Shown here: piece after piece, positions 1-7,203 of the stretch
Layout: the number at the start of each line of letters is the position of its first letter
Numbering within the stretch: the stretch's first letter is position 1
Source of the DNA: Pseudomonadota bacterium
GTDB taxonomy: Bacteria; Desulfobacterota; Desulfobulbia; Desulfobulbales; SURF-16
DNA: 17,476 nt
Reading direction: 5' to 3'
Assembly (NCBI GenBank): GCA_030597865.1
Contig: JAUVQZ010000032.1
Span: forward strand, 1 to 17,476
The notes under the pieces: model-generated
The model's input: the letters and a program-made list of their open reading frames with translations, nothing else
Databases searched by the model: none
Told to the model about the DNA's origin: nothing
Made by a program: the position numbers and the translations under genes

Positions 1-597
1 GAGGCCTGGGCCATGGTTATCATGGCATCCATTCTTTTTTTCGTGGCCTGTGCCCTGCTCAACCCCCTGACCCTGAAGCTATCCCCCCTTGCCCTTGGCC
101 TTACCCTCTTTTATTCCTACACCAAACGATTCACCTGGTTTTGTCAGGTGATCCTCGGGGTTGCCCTGGCCTTTTCACCCCTGGGTGGTTTTGTGGCGGT
201 CAAGGGCTCCCTTGTGGGGTTTCCCTGGATGCTTTCCGCTGCAGTCCTCTTCTGGGTGGCTGGCTTTGATGCGGTTTACGCCTGTCTGGATGCGGATTTT
301 GATAAGGCCCGGGGGTTGCACTCCATGCCGGCTCGTTTTGGCAGGAAAGGGGCCTTTAGGCTGGCGGTTCTCTTCCACGCCATTGCCTTTATCCTCTTTA
401 CCTACACTGGGCTCTACTGCCAGTTGAATATCTATTATTTTATTGGGGTTGCCATCACTGGCCTGGCCCTTTTTTACCAGCACCTCATTGTCAACCCAAG
501 GGACCTGGCCAATATCAGCATGGGTTTTTTCACCATGAACGGTGTTATCAGCGTTGCTCTCTTTGTGGCAACCTGGCTGGCCATTTTCACATCCTGA
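1..597 (+). CDS. ubiA: UbiA-family prenyltransferase, C-terminal part (5' end outside window)
   Basis: This integral membrane enzyme of the UbiA superfamily transfers a polyprenyl chain onto an aromatic ring in quinone biosynthesis. The frame is open from base 1, so the gene begins upstream; an ATG at 13 is probably internal. About 198 codons are present against a usual 280-300, so the first Asp-rich motif is missing. Visible are the conserved YSYTKRFT element and the second Asp-rich motif with DAVYACLD, then DFD and GLHSMPARFG. Hydrophobic segments fill the rest. Family membership is clear. The substrate is not: 4-hydroxybenzoate (UbiA) and the futalosine-pathway intermediate (MqnP) are both possible, and the latter suits a menaquinone-using anaerobe. 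The next gene starts 143 bases downstream, so shared transcription is uncertain. Confidence 0.85.
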   Translation, partial: EAWAMVIMASILFFVACALLNPLTLKLSPLALGLTLFYSYTKRFTWFCQVILGVALAFSPLGGFVAVKGSLVGFPWMLSAAVLFWVAGFDAVYACLDADFDKARGLHSMPARFGRKGAFRLAVLFHAIAFILFTYTGLYCQLNIYYFIGVAITGLALFYQHLIVNPRDLANISMGFFTMNGVISVALFVATWLAIFTS

Positions 598-740
598 CAG
601 CAAGTAATCCCACCTCCATTTTCTTTAGGGCCAGCCACTTTCTGTATTGATTTTTCTATGTCTTTTATGATGGAATTAATGTGCACCAAACAAAGTATTA
701 TTTAAACAAAGCCCAAGAGTCCTTAGGGGGAGTTCTATAA

Positions 741-1715
741 ATGAGTGAACAAAGCAGCTCCAGCCAGTCAAAAATTCTTTTAGAGGTCGGTACCAACGAG
801 CTTGAGATTATCACCTTCTACCTTGAGTTTACTGATCCGAATACCGGCAAAACCACCCAAAATGCCTTTGGGATCAATGCGGCCAAGGTACGAGAGTTGG
901 TGGCATTACCCGATGATATTACAGAGGTGGTTAACAGCCCGGACGGTGTAAAGGGGGTCTTTCTGCTCCGCAACACAACAATTCCCCTGGTCGATATAAG
1001 TGAGTGTTTCGGCTATGAGGTTGAACATACCCCGGAGTTCGATAAGAAGAGTGTTGTGATAGTTACTGAGCTAAACGGCAAGGCCTTTGGTTTTATTTCC
1101 CATGGTGTTGATAAGGTTCACCGTATTTCCTGGAGTCAGATCAGCCCGCCACCTTCTATAATTGCCGCAAATGCCGCCATTACCGGCATTTGCCTGCTGG
1201 GTGATCAAACCATTCAGATGGTGGATTTTGAGAAGATTGCCGCAGAAATTGACCCGGCAATGGTGATGCGCACCAACCGTGATGAGAAACAATCGGCATT
1301 AATTGAAAATAAATATGCCAAAGAGATCGTTATTGCCGACGACTCACGGGTCATCCTGATGCAGGTTTCCAGCACCCTGAAGAAGGCTGGTTTTCAAGTT
1401 TCAGCCCATCCGGATGGGCAATATGCCTGGGAATATCTTGAAGGTCTTCGTGGGGCAGGGGAGCTGGATCAAAAGGTGCTGGCCATCATCTCTGATATTG
1501 AGATGCCCCGCATGGATGGCCATCATTTTTGCATGCTGGTCAAGAAAAATGCCGCCTACAGTAAGATCCCGGTGATTCTCTTTTCTTCCATGATCAATGA
1601 TTCCCTGAAAAAGAAAGGGGTTGCCGTGGGAGCGGATGACCAGGTGACCAAGCCTGAGCTTGACACCTTGATTGAGCGCCTTGAGGCCAGCGTCGCTCGG
1701 CTGAATCCGGAATGA
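741..1715 (+). CDS. cheV: CheV-like chemotaxis coupling protein (CheW domain + receiver)
   Basis: A 324-residue protein with an N-terminal CheW-like domain (about residues 10-170) and a C-terminal response-regulator receiver (about 195-320), the architecture and length of CheV. CheV proteins couple chemoreceptors to CheA and are tuned by phosphorylation. The receiver has its acidic pair at D200-D201 in IADDS, the phosphoacceptor D252 in SDIEMPRMDG, a Ser at 282 in the switch position and K304 in TKPE, so it should be active. There is no signal peptide or membrane segment, so it is cytoplasmic. The ATG at 741 follows a GGGGGA ribosome-binding site about 9 bases upstream. No other che gene lies in the window, so it is an orphan here. 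The stop codon sits inside a 13-bp tandem duplication (1711-1736). Confidence 0.9.
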   Translation: MSEQSSSSQSKILLEVGTNELEIITFYLEFTDPNTGKTTQNAFGINAAKVRELVALPDDITEVVNSPDGVKGVFLLRNTTIPLVDISECFGYEVEHTPEFDKKSVVIVTELNGKAFGFISHGVDKVHRISWSQISPPPSIIAANAAITGICLLGDQTIQMVDFEKIAAEIDPAMVMRTNRDEKQSALIENKYAKEIVIADDSRVILMQVSSTLKKAGFQVSAHPDGQYAWEYLEGLRGAGELDQKVLAIISDIEMPRMDGHHFCMLVKKNAAYSKIPVILFSSMINDSLKKKGVAVGADDQVTKPELDTLIERLEASVARLNPE

Positions 1716-1736
1716 GTGAGAAGAATGAGTGAGAAG
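1711..1736. repeat. Exact 13-bp tandem duplication across the cheV stop codon
   Basis: AATGAGTGAGAAG occurs twice head to tail, at 1711-1723 and 1724-1736. The first copy contains the TGA stop of the CheV-like gene. It looks like a slippage product at the edge of the 15-bp repeat array that follows, with which it shares GAGAAG wording. Confidence 0.85.
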
Positions 1737-1740
1737 TTGG

Positions 1741-1863
1741 GAATTTGAGAAATAAGAAGTTGAGAAATAAGAAGTTGAGAAGAAGGTGTTTGTCTTTGTC
1801 AAGAAGCCATTCTGCTACTTATTTCTCAAATTCTTATTTCACAACTTTTTACTTCTCAAATTA
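1741..1863. repeat. Inverted array of 15-bp tandem repeats between convergent genes
   Basis: The left arm (1741-1785) holds three adjacent 15-mers: GAATTTGAGAAATAA, GAAGTTGAGAAATAA and GAAGTTGAGAAGAAG. The right arm (1819-1863), read on the minus strand, holds three more: TAATTTGAGAAGTAA, AAAGTTGTGAAATAA and GAATTTGAGAAATAA. Folded against each other the arms match at 37 of 45 positions around a 33-nt loop. One 15-mer is identical in both arms (1741-1755 and the complement of 1819-1833). The right arm supplies the TAA stop of the phosphohexomutase gene. The array fills the gap between two convergent genes. Neither strand shows a T-run after the stem, so a standard intrinsic terminator is not supported. 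Confidence 0.85.
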
Positions 1864-3585
1864 CAGCAGCCCTATTTCTGACAGCATGCCCTTGGCCGCC
1901 TCAAAGAGGTCGTTTTTCCCCCTTTCCGTTCTTGACTCCACATAAAAACGAACCTTGGGTTCGGTTCCGGAAGGTCTGATCAGCAGCCAGCTCTTGTCTT
2001 CAAAGATAAGTTTGAGGCCATCAATATCTATAACATCAGTTACCACCTTCTTCTTGACGCCAATCTGGATGGAACTTCCCCTATTGTATTTTTTTAACTG
2101 ATCGAGATCTTTCTGGAGTTCAGCCCCTTGCTTGGCAACAGCTACACCATCCTTGGCGGGGAAAAATGAGCCGTATTTTCCGGCGATTTCCCGGGAATAG
2201 TCGCCGAGATTGATGTTGAGGGTCAGAACCATATCAAGGGCCAGGACAAGCCCGACATAGGCATCCTTTTCCGGGGTATGGCCGATAACGGTAATTCCGT
2301 CTGATTCTTCGAAGCAGACAAGGGCCTTGTCTATCACAGGCTTAAACTCTTTAAAACCCACCTTGGGCTCAAAAACATCTTCGTCAAAGGCGGCGGCCAA
2401 GGCATTGGCCATATTGCTGGTGGCGACACTCTTGGCCACCATGCCTTGCTTTCCCTTTACCTGGTGAAGAAAGTGGTAGGCCATGGCCCCAAAGACATTC
2501 ATATTGATTTCTGTGGCGCCATCGGTAAAGCGGATTCGATCCCCGTCCGGATCCATGATGACGCCAATTTTCAGGGGTTGTGTCTGCTTGTTTAATTCAG
2601 CATTTACCAAGGCCATATTTGCCGTGGAGGGTTCAGGGGCAACACCGCCAAAGGTGGGGTCGGCTGTGGTGCGAATTTTTACAAATCTCTCCGAGGGGAC
2701 CAGGGTGAGGAGGCGATCGATATGGGTTCGGGTCGCCCCATGCACACAATCAATTGCCAGGACTACCTCAGGGGTTTCTGCCAACCTCTTCATTATTCCA
2801 TCAAAATCAAGGCCGTGCTGCGCCTTATTCTTCTTAAAGAGCGCCAGCCATAACCCCAGGGCGTCACACTCTCTTACCAGGCCCTGGTCAGGGGTTGGTT
2901 GGAATTGGATCTCGCGATCGATAAAGGCCTGGGTAAGCTCGGTGATGCGGCTGGTCAGGCCAGGGGCCGCAGGGCCGCCGTCAGCAGCATTATATTTAAA
3001 ACCAGCGTATTCCATGGGGTTGTGGCTGGGGGTGAGATTGATGGAAAATGCGGCGCCAAGCTCGAGAACGGCGGCTGAAAGGGCGCCTGTGGTAGATTCA
3101 CCGGCAAAATGAACCGTGAAGCCAAGGGAGGTGAGAACATCGCAGGCAACCTGGGCGAAAAGAGGCCCGCCAAAACGGTTGTCAAAACCCAGTACGGCGC
3201 CGCGTCTCTGCGCCTCGTCAAGGGAACTAATCCCTAAGGGATCAGCGAGATCCTGATTATGCTGGAGATCGAGATACATCTGGGCTATGGCCCTGGTTAC
3301 CAGCTTGACAGTGAACATATTAATGTCCTTGCCGATGATACCGCGCCAACCGGATGTGCCGAATTTTACAGGGGTTATGGGAGGGTTAGTGTTCGACTTA
3401 ATTTCTTCCGTGACCTTGCTGTAAACCAGCTCAATTTTTTTCTGCCAGGCAAGGTAGTTTGCCGAATTTTCTTCTGTTTGGTTACGTTCAGCCACAAGCA
3501 TCTTGATGACATGGAAATAATCATGGTCGGCATGAACGCCTCTGTCCAATGTGCCCAGAAGTTGGTCTAGATTGGTTGCTGTCAT
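1861..3585 (-). CDS. pgm: Alpha-D-phosphohexomutase (phosphoglucomutase/phosphomannomutase)
   Basis: A 574-residue cytoplasmic enzyme interconverting hexose 1- and 6-phosphates, linking gluconeogenesis to polysaccharide and envelope sugar synthesis. All four active-site loops are visible: FGTSGWRG at 75-82; the phosphoserine loop TPSHNP with S187; the metal-binding DPDGDR at 345-350; and RPSGTEPKVR from 537 for phosphate binding. The sugar-recognition loop reads EESDG (426-430), where many relatives have EESGG or EESNG. That loop type fits glucose/mannose mutases better than glucosamine mutases, but substrate cannot be settled from sequence. The ATG at 3585 has AGGA about 7 bases upstream. 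It converges with the CheV-like gene and diverges from ppsA; together with ppsA it suggests a gluconeogenic neighbourhood. Confidence 0.92.
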   Translation of the reverse strand: MTATNLDQLLGTLDRGVHADHDYFHVIKMLVAERNQTEENSANYLAWQKKIELVYSKVTEEIKSNTNPPITPVKFGTSGWRGIIGKDINMFTVKLVTRAIAQMYLDLQHNQDLADPLGISSLDEAQRRGAVLGFDNRFGGPLFAQVACDVLTSLGFTVHFAGESTTGALSAAVLELGAAFSINLTPSHNPMEYAGFKYNAADGGPAAPGLTSRITELTQAFIDREIQFQPTPDQGLVRECDALGLWLALFKKNKAQHGLDFDGIMKRLAETPEVVLAIDCVHGATRTHIDRLLTLVPSERFVKIRTTADPTFGGVAPEPSTANMALVNAELNKQTQPLKIGVIMDPDGDRIRFTDGATEINMNVFGAMAYHFLHQVKGKQGMVAKSVATSNMANALAAAFDEDVFEPKVGFKEFKPVIDKALVCFEESDGITVIGHTPEKDAYVGLVLALDMVLTLNINLGDYSREIAGKYGSFFPAKDGVAVAKQGAELQKDLDQLKKYNRGSSIQIGVKKKVVTDVIDIDGLKLIFEDKSWLLIRPSGTEPKVRFYVESRTERGKNDLFEAAKGMLSEIGLL

Positions 3586-4152
3586 TGCTATATCCTGATG
3601 ATTAAAATGTGAAGGAGCTGTTTGTCCGATTTCGCACTATATTCCTTTGGAATAAAGTCATGTTTGAGGTTGGCAAATGAAACCAGGTACCTTTGCCGGC
3701 CTTCAGCCTATTTTTAGCTTTGGAGCCGGTTTTGGTTCTGTTGCAAAAAAATAATCAAGACTGATTTTGTCAATAATAGCATTTAGATGCATAAATATAT
3801 TGCGCTGTGCTGTGGAAGGAAAGATTTTTATGTAGCTATGGCCATCCATGTACATTTTATAACTTCCTGAAAATAAAGTAAAAAAAAATGAGGTGTTTTT
3901 TTTAGCTGCGGATTTGTTATATTTTGGCTGAAAAACTCAATGGTTTCGCAAGGTTTAGGGTTGACCATGCGGTGGATATTAGCTATATGAATGTACATTT
4001 TGACCTTGAATATAGGACACCTAATCAACATCTTTCCACATGCTGGCAACACAGCTTTACATCCATCTTTCATCCAGCTATAATTTTTGATTCATACAGA
4101 CTTTGAAAATATCTCTTTTGTATAAATTCAACTTTTTTCAGGAGTAGACGAA
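3586..4152. other. 567-bp AT-rich divergent intergenic region between pgm and ppsA
   Basis: No convincing gene is present; short open frames here resemble no family. Both flanking genes must be controlled from here. On the minus strand a TATAGT box (3636-3641) lies about 50 bases before the pgm start, next to the palindrome TATTCC-TTT-GGAATA (3640-3654). Nearer ppsA there is a sigma70-like pair at 3961-3989. The 11-mer ATGTACATTTT, containing the palindrome ATGTACAT, occurs at 3848-3858 and 3991-4001, each time a few bases after TAGCTAT. An imperfect GC-rich hairpin (GCCGG/CCGGC) lies around 3690-3740. The purpose of these elements is inference. Confidence 0.6.
3961..3989 (+). promoter_or_regulatory. 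Candidate sigma70-type promoter for ppsA
   Basis: TTGACC at 3961-3966 (5 of 6 to consensus), a 17-base spacer, then TATATG at 3984-3989 (4 of 6). It would give a leader of roughly 155 bases before the ppsA ATG. A second TTGACC at 4000-4005 lacks a good -10. This is only a consensus match in AT-rich DNA. Confidence 0.35.
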
Positions 4153-6594
4153 ATGGCAGAGAAACATGACGAGGCCTTCATCCTCTGGTTTGACGACATC
4201 GGTATTGATGATGTCCCCCTTGTTGGTGGAAAAAATGCCTCTTTGGGCGAGATGTATCAGCATCTCACCGCCAAAGGTGTCGCAGTTCCCCATGGCTTTG
4301 CTATTACAGCCTATGCCTATCGTTATCTGCTGAAACATGCGGGTGTTGAAGATGAGATAAAGCAGGTTCTGTCTGATCTTGATACCGAAGATATGCATAA
4401 CCTTGCCGAGCGTGGCGAGAAATGCCGTAACATCATTCGCCACGCCACCTTTCCTGATGATCTCCGTGAAGCCATTATTGAGGCGTACCAGAAAATGGAG
4501 GCTGAGTATGGCAAAAATGTTGATGTGGCTGTTCGTTCATCGGCCACGGCAGAGGATCTTCCCGATGCCTCTTTTGCCGGTCAGCAGGAGACCTATCTCA
4601 ACATCCACGGCTATGAAGATATCATTGAAAATTGCCGCAAGTGTTTTGCCTCCCTCTTTACCAACCGCGCCATCTCCTATCGTAAGCACCAGGGCTTTGG
4701 TCAGTTTGATGTCTATCTCTCCATCACCATTCAGAAGATGGTTCGTTCCGACTCCTCCTCCTCCGGTGTTTTGTTCTCCATTGATACCGAGTCCGGTTTT
4801 CAGGAAGCGGTATTCATCACGGGTGCCTGGGGCCTTGGCGAGACTGTTGTCCAGGGTGCGGTGAATCCGGATGAGTACTATGTGTTCAAGCCCACCCTCA
4901 AGGAGGGTAAGCGCCCCATTGTTTCCAAGCGTCTCGGCTCCAAAGAGATCAAGATGATCTATGACAATGATTCATCCACGGATGAGCCTGTGCAGACCAT
5001 CGACACCACCCCTGAGGAACGCAACTCCTTTGTGGTCAGTGACGATGAGATTCTCAAGCTTGCCAAGTGGGCCTGCATCATCGAGGACCATTACGGCAAG
5101 GCCATGGATATCGAATGGGCCAAGGATGGTGACGGCGTCAATGTCGGTACCGGCGAGCTCTATATTGTTCAGGCCCGCCCTGAGACCGTGCACTCCCAGA
5201 CCTCCAAGCGCACCATGGAGACCTATAAGCTTAAGGAGCGTGGCGAGGTTATTGTTGAGGGACTGGCCGTTGGTACCAAGATCGGTCAGGGGGTAGCCCA
5301 TTGCCTCGACAGTGCCGCAGACATCCATACCTTCAAGAAGGGAGAGGTTCTGGTAACCGATATGACCGATCCTGACTGGGAGCCGATCATGAAGATCGCC
5401 GGCGCCATTGTTACCAACCGGGGCGGCCGTACCTGTCATGCCGCTATTATTTCCCGCGAGCTCGGTATCCCCTGTGTTATCGGCACCGTCAACGGCTCTC
5501 AGCTCATTAATACTGGTGAGGAGATTACCGTTTCTTCCGCCGAGGGTGAGACTGGTTATGTCTACAAGGGTATTCTTGATTTTGAAATTGAGCGTATTGA
5601 CCTGGGCGAGGTGCCTGAGACCAAGACCAAGATCATGATGAATGTCGGTATTCCTGAAAAGGCCTTTACCGAATGTCAGATCCCCAATGAGGGTGTCGGC
5701 CTGGCCCGTGAGGAGTTTATTATTAACTCCCATATCGGTATCCATCCCCTTGCTCTGATGAATTACGAGGAATTGAAAAACTCCGACGATCCTGAGAAGC
5801 AGGCCGTGGCCAAGCAGATTGATGACCGCACCGCTGCTTACCCGGACAAGAAGCAATTTTTCATCGATAAGGTTGCCGAGGGTGTTGGCCGTATTGCCGC
5901 TGGGTTCTATCCCAAGGATGTCATCGTTCGTCTCTCTGACTTCAAGAGTAACGAATATGCCAATCTCATTGGTGGCAAGTTCTATGAGCCTGAAGAAGAA
6001 AACCCCATGATCGGCTGGCGCGGCGCTTCCCGCTATTACGATCCCAAATACCGTCCCGCCTTTGAGCTTGAGTGCGAAGGTCTGAAAAAGGCCCGTAACG
6101 ACATGGGCCTCAATAATCTCAAGCTCATGGTTCCCTTCTGCCGTACCCCGGAAGAGGGCAAGAAGGTTATTGAGGTCCTGAAGGATTGCGGCCTTGTCCA
6201 GGGCGAAAACGGTCTGGAGCTCTACGTTATGTGTGAGATCCCCAGTAACGTTATCTCCGCCGATGCCTTTGCCGATATCTTTGACGGATTCTCCATCGGT
6301 TCCAACGATCTGACCCAGCTTACCTATGGCCTTGACCGTGATTCCGCCATGATTGCCGGTATTGCTGACGAGCGCAATGATTCTGTGAAGGATATGATCA
6401 AGATGGTTATTGCCACTGCCAAGCGGCGTGGTAAGAAGATCGGTATCTGTGGTCAGGGTCCCTCTGACTTTCCCGATTTTGCCACCTTCCTGGTCGAGCT
6501 TGGCATTGACTCCATGAGCCTTATCCCTGATACCGCCATCAAGACCAGACTGGCAGTTCATGAGAAAGAAAAAGAATTGGGAATTGCTCCCTGA
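4153..6594 (+). CDS. ppsA: Phosphoenolpyruvate synthase (pyruvate, water dikinase)
   Basis: Converts pyruvate, ATP and water to phosphoenolpyruvate, AMP and phosphate, the entry step of gluconeogenesis from three-carbon acids. At 813 residues it is close to the family norm (about 790-800). The N-terminal ATP-grasp region has GGKNASLGEM (25-34) and VRSSATAEDLPDASFAG (127-143). The central swivelling domain carries the phosphorylated His429 in GGRTCHA. The C-terminal TIM-barrel contains SNDLTQLTYGLDRD and the catalytic Cys766 in GICGQGPSD. That last motif departs slightly from the GQAPSDHP wording common in relatives. AGGAG lies 8 bases before the ATG at 4153. The gene stands alone and ends in a strong terminator. 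The antisense strand carries a long open frame that is a codon-usage shadow. Confidence 0.96.
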   Translation: MAEKHDEAFILWFDDIGIDDVPLVGGKNASLGEMYQHLTAKGVAVPHGFAITAYAYRYLLKHAGVEDEIKQVLSDLDTEDMHNLAERGEKCRNIIRHATFPDDLREAIIEAYQKMEAEYGKNVDVAVRSSATAEDLPDASFAGQQETYLNIHGYEDIIENCRKCFASLFTNRAISYRKHQGFGQFDVYLSITIQKMVRSDSSSSGVLFSIDTESGFQEAVFITGAWGLGETVVQGAVNPDEYYVFKPTLKEGKRPIVSKRLGSKEIKMIYDNDSSTDEPVQTIDTTPEERNSFVVSDDEILKLAKWACIIEDHYGKAMDIEWAKDGDGVNVGTGELYIVQARPETVHSQTSKRTMETYKLKERGEVIVEGLAVGTKIGQGVAHCLDSAADIHTFKKGEVLVTDMTDPDWEPIMKIAGAIVTNRGGRTCHAAIISRELGIPCVIGTVNGSQLINTGEEITVSSAEGETGYVYKGILDFEIERIDLGEVPETKTKIMMNVGIPEKAFTECQIPNEGVGLAREEFIINSHIGIHPLALMNYEELKNSDDPEKQAVAKQIDDRTAAYPDKKQFFIDKVAEGVGRIAAGFYPKDVIVRLSDFKSNEYANLIGGKFYEPEEENPMIGWRGASRYYDPKYRPAFELECEGLKKARNDMGLNNLKLMVPFCRTPEEGKKVIEVLKDCGLVQGENGLELYVMCEIPSNVISADAFADIFDGFSIGSNDLTQLTYGLDRDSAMIAGIADERNDSVKDMIKMVIATAKRRGKKIGICGQGPSDFPDFATFLVELGIDSMSLIPDTAIKTRLAVHEKEKELGIAP

Positions 6595-6619
6595 TCATTT
6601 CTTTCCCTGATAGTTCAAT

Positions 6620-6658
6620 AAAAAAGGCTTATTCCCATTCAGGGAATAAGCCTTTTTT
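6620..6658 (+). terminator. Strong intrinsic terminator of ppsA
   Basis: A perfect 17-bp stem (6620-6636 with 6642-6658) around a 5-base loop. Its GC-containing core is GGCTTATTCCC/GGGAATAAGCC, flanked by six A on the left and six T on the right. It starts 26 bases after the ppsA stop. The symmetrical A and T tracts mean it could stop transcription from either side. Confidence 0.93.
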
Positions 6659-6770
6659 ATTGCAATCACGGATTACCGTGGAACCTCTATGGAGAAATTA
6701 GCCCCTTTCTTCCCCTTGCCCTTTTACCTGAAAAATAAAGAATAGGCAGAACAGCAATCATTTCTGATGT

Positions 6771-6789
6771 CCTTTGACAAGCTCAGGGT
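6771..6789. repeat. Short dispersed intergenic repeat (CCTTTGACAAGCTCAGGGT)
   Basis: This 19-mer is one base away from the wording CCTTCGACAAGCTCAGGG, which I recall as a recurrent intergenic repeat in many Gram-negative genomes. It occurs once here, so its repeat status rests on memory. It borders the decayed-gene block that follows. Confidence 0.4.
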
Positions 6790-6822
6790 ATGTCTAGGAT
6801 TAAATCAGATGGGCGTTAGATA

Positions 6823-7089
6823 TTCACCACAGAGAATGCAGAGAGCACAGAGGGGGTAAAGATTGAAATGCAGAATACCATCGGCGAGTATCCAGACACG
6901 GTATTTCTTTCAGGCAAAGTTCATAAGCAGCCACTGCTGATACCTTGACCCTAACAATCCCGGACCCACCGCACGATCAACCTCCCTCGCACAACCAATG
7001 ACTTTTTCTGTGAACCTGTCTCTCTTCGTTTCATCCGTGCTCTCTGTACCCCTTCAAGGGGGTATTGAAAAGAATGTTCTCTGTGGTGA
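6823..7089. repeat. Imperfect inverted repeats flanking a decayed gene
   Basis: The left arm (6823-6858) begins TTCACCACAGAGAA and continues TGCAGAGAGCACAGAGG. Read on the minus strand from 7089, the right arm begins TCACCACAGAGAACA and, after a 28-base interruption, resumes TACAGAGAGCAC (7048-7037). The interruption contains the near-palindrome ACCCC-TTCAA-GGGGGT (7048-7063). The arms enclose about 180 bp that look like a degenerate GxxExxR gene. Repeats of the ACCACAGAG...GAGCACAGAG type are familiar to me from intergenic DNA of Desulfobacterota and other groups. Confidence 0.65.
6824..7034 (-). pseudogene. Frameshifted, truncated remnant of a GxxExxR-family gene
   Basis: On the minus strand one frame reads FTEKVIGCAREVDRAVGPGLL, matching the start of GxxExxR proteins (family pattern roughly EKIIGAAIEVHRELGPGLLES). 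It fails soon afterwards at an in-frame TGA. A second frame then picks up with AYELCLKEIPCL, which matches the next family segment (LAYEL-LK-IP), and runs to a stop at 6826-6824. So there is at least one frameshift. The ATG at 7034 is not in the first frame, and no start codon is evident. Intact members are about 120-130 residues; here the core with the conserved acidic and ELK residues is missing. The family is assigned to the PD-(D/E)XK nuclease superfamily, function unknown. The match is by eye from short motifs. Confidence 0.6.
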
Positions 7090-7090
7090 G

Positions 7091-7171
7091 AAAAAAAGGA
7101 AGGCGAGTGGCGCAGAAAGGGCTGTTAGGGGCGTCCTTTTCGCCCACTTCGCTGGCTTGCGTTCCTTTTTA
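7091..7171 (-). terminator. Imperfect terminator-like hairpin after ybgF (end of tol operon)
   Basis: Reading the minus strand, AAAAAGGAA (7171-7163) and GCGAAGTGGGCG (7152-7141) pair imperfectly with CGCCACTCGC (7112-7103) and CTTCCTTTTTTT (7102-7091). A smaller GGGCG/CGCCC hairpin lies inside. The structure ends in seven T about 110 bases after the ybgF stop. Bulges and the long internal loop make it a moderate candidate. Confidence 0.45.
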
Positions 7172-7203
7172 GACGAGTAGCAGTGAGAGCGTATCCTGAA
7201 AAT

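Noticed and set aside
1711..1863. Possible CRISPR array
   Set aside because: The units are contiguous 15-mers without spacers and reverse direction midway; no cas genes are near.
3924..4106. A 60-codon open frame before ppsA
   Set aside because: Composition follows AT-rich intergenic DNA; no ribosome-binding site and no recognisable motif.
4972..6561. A 529-codon open frame antisense to ppsA
   Set aside because: It lies wholly inside a textbook ppsA; its translation is low-complexity-like and matches no family. Long antisense frames arise from the codon bias of the real gene.
6998..7180. A 60-codon + strand open frame downstream of ppsA
   Set aside because: It runs through the inverted repeat and the operon-end hairpin, has no ribosome-binding site and resembles no protein.
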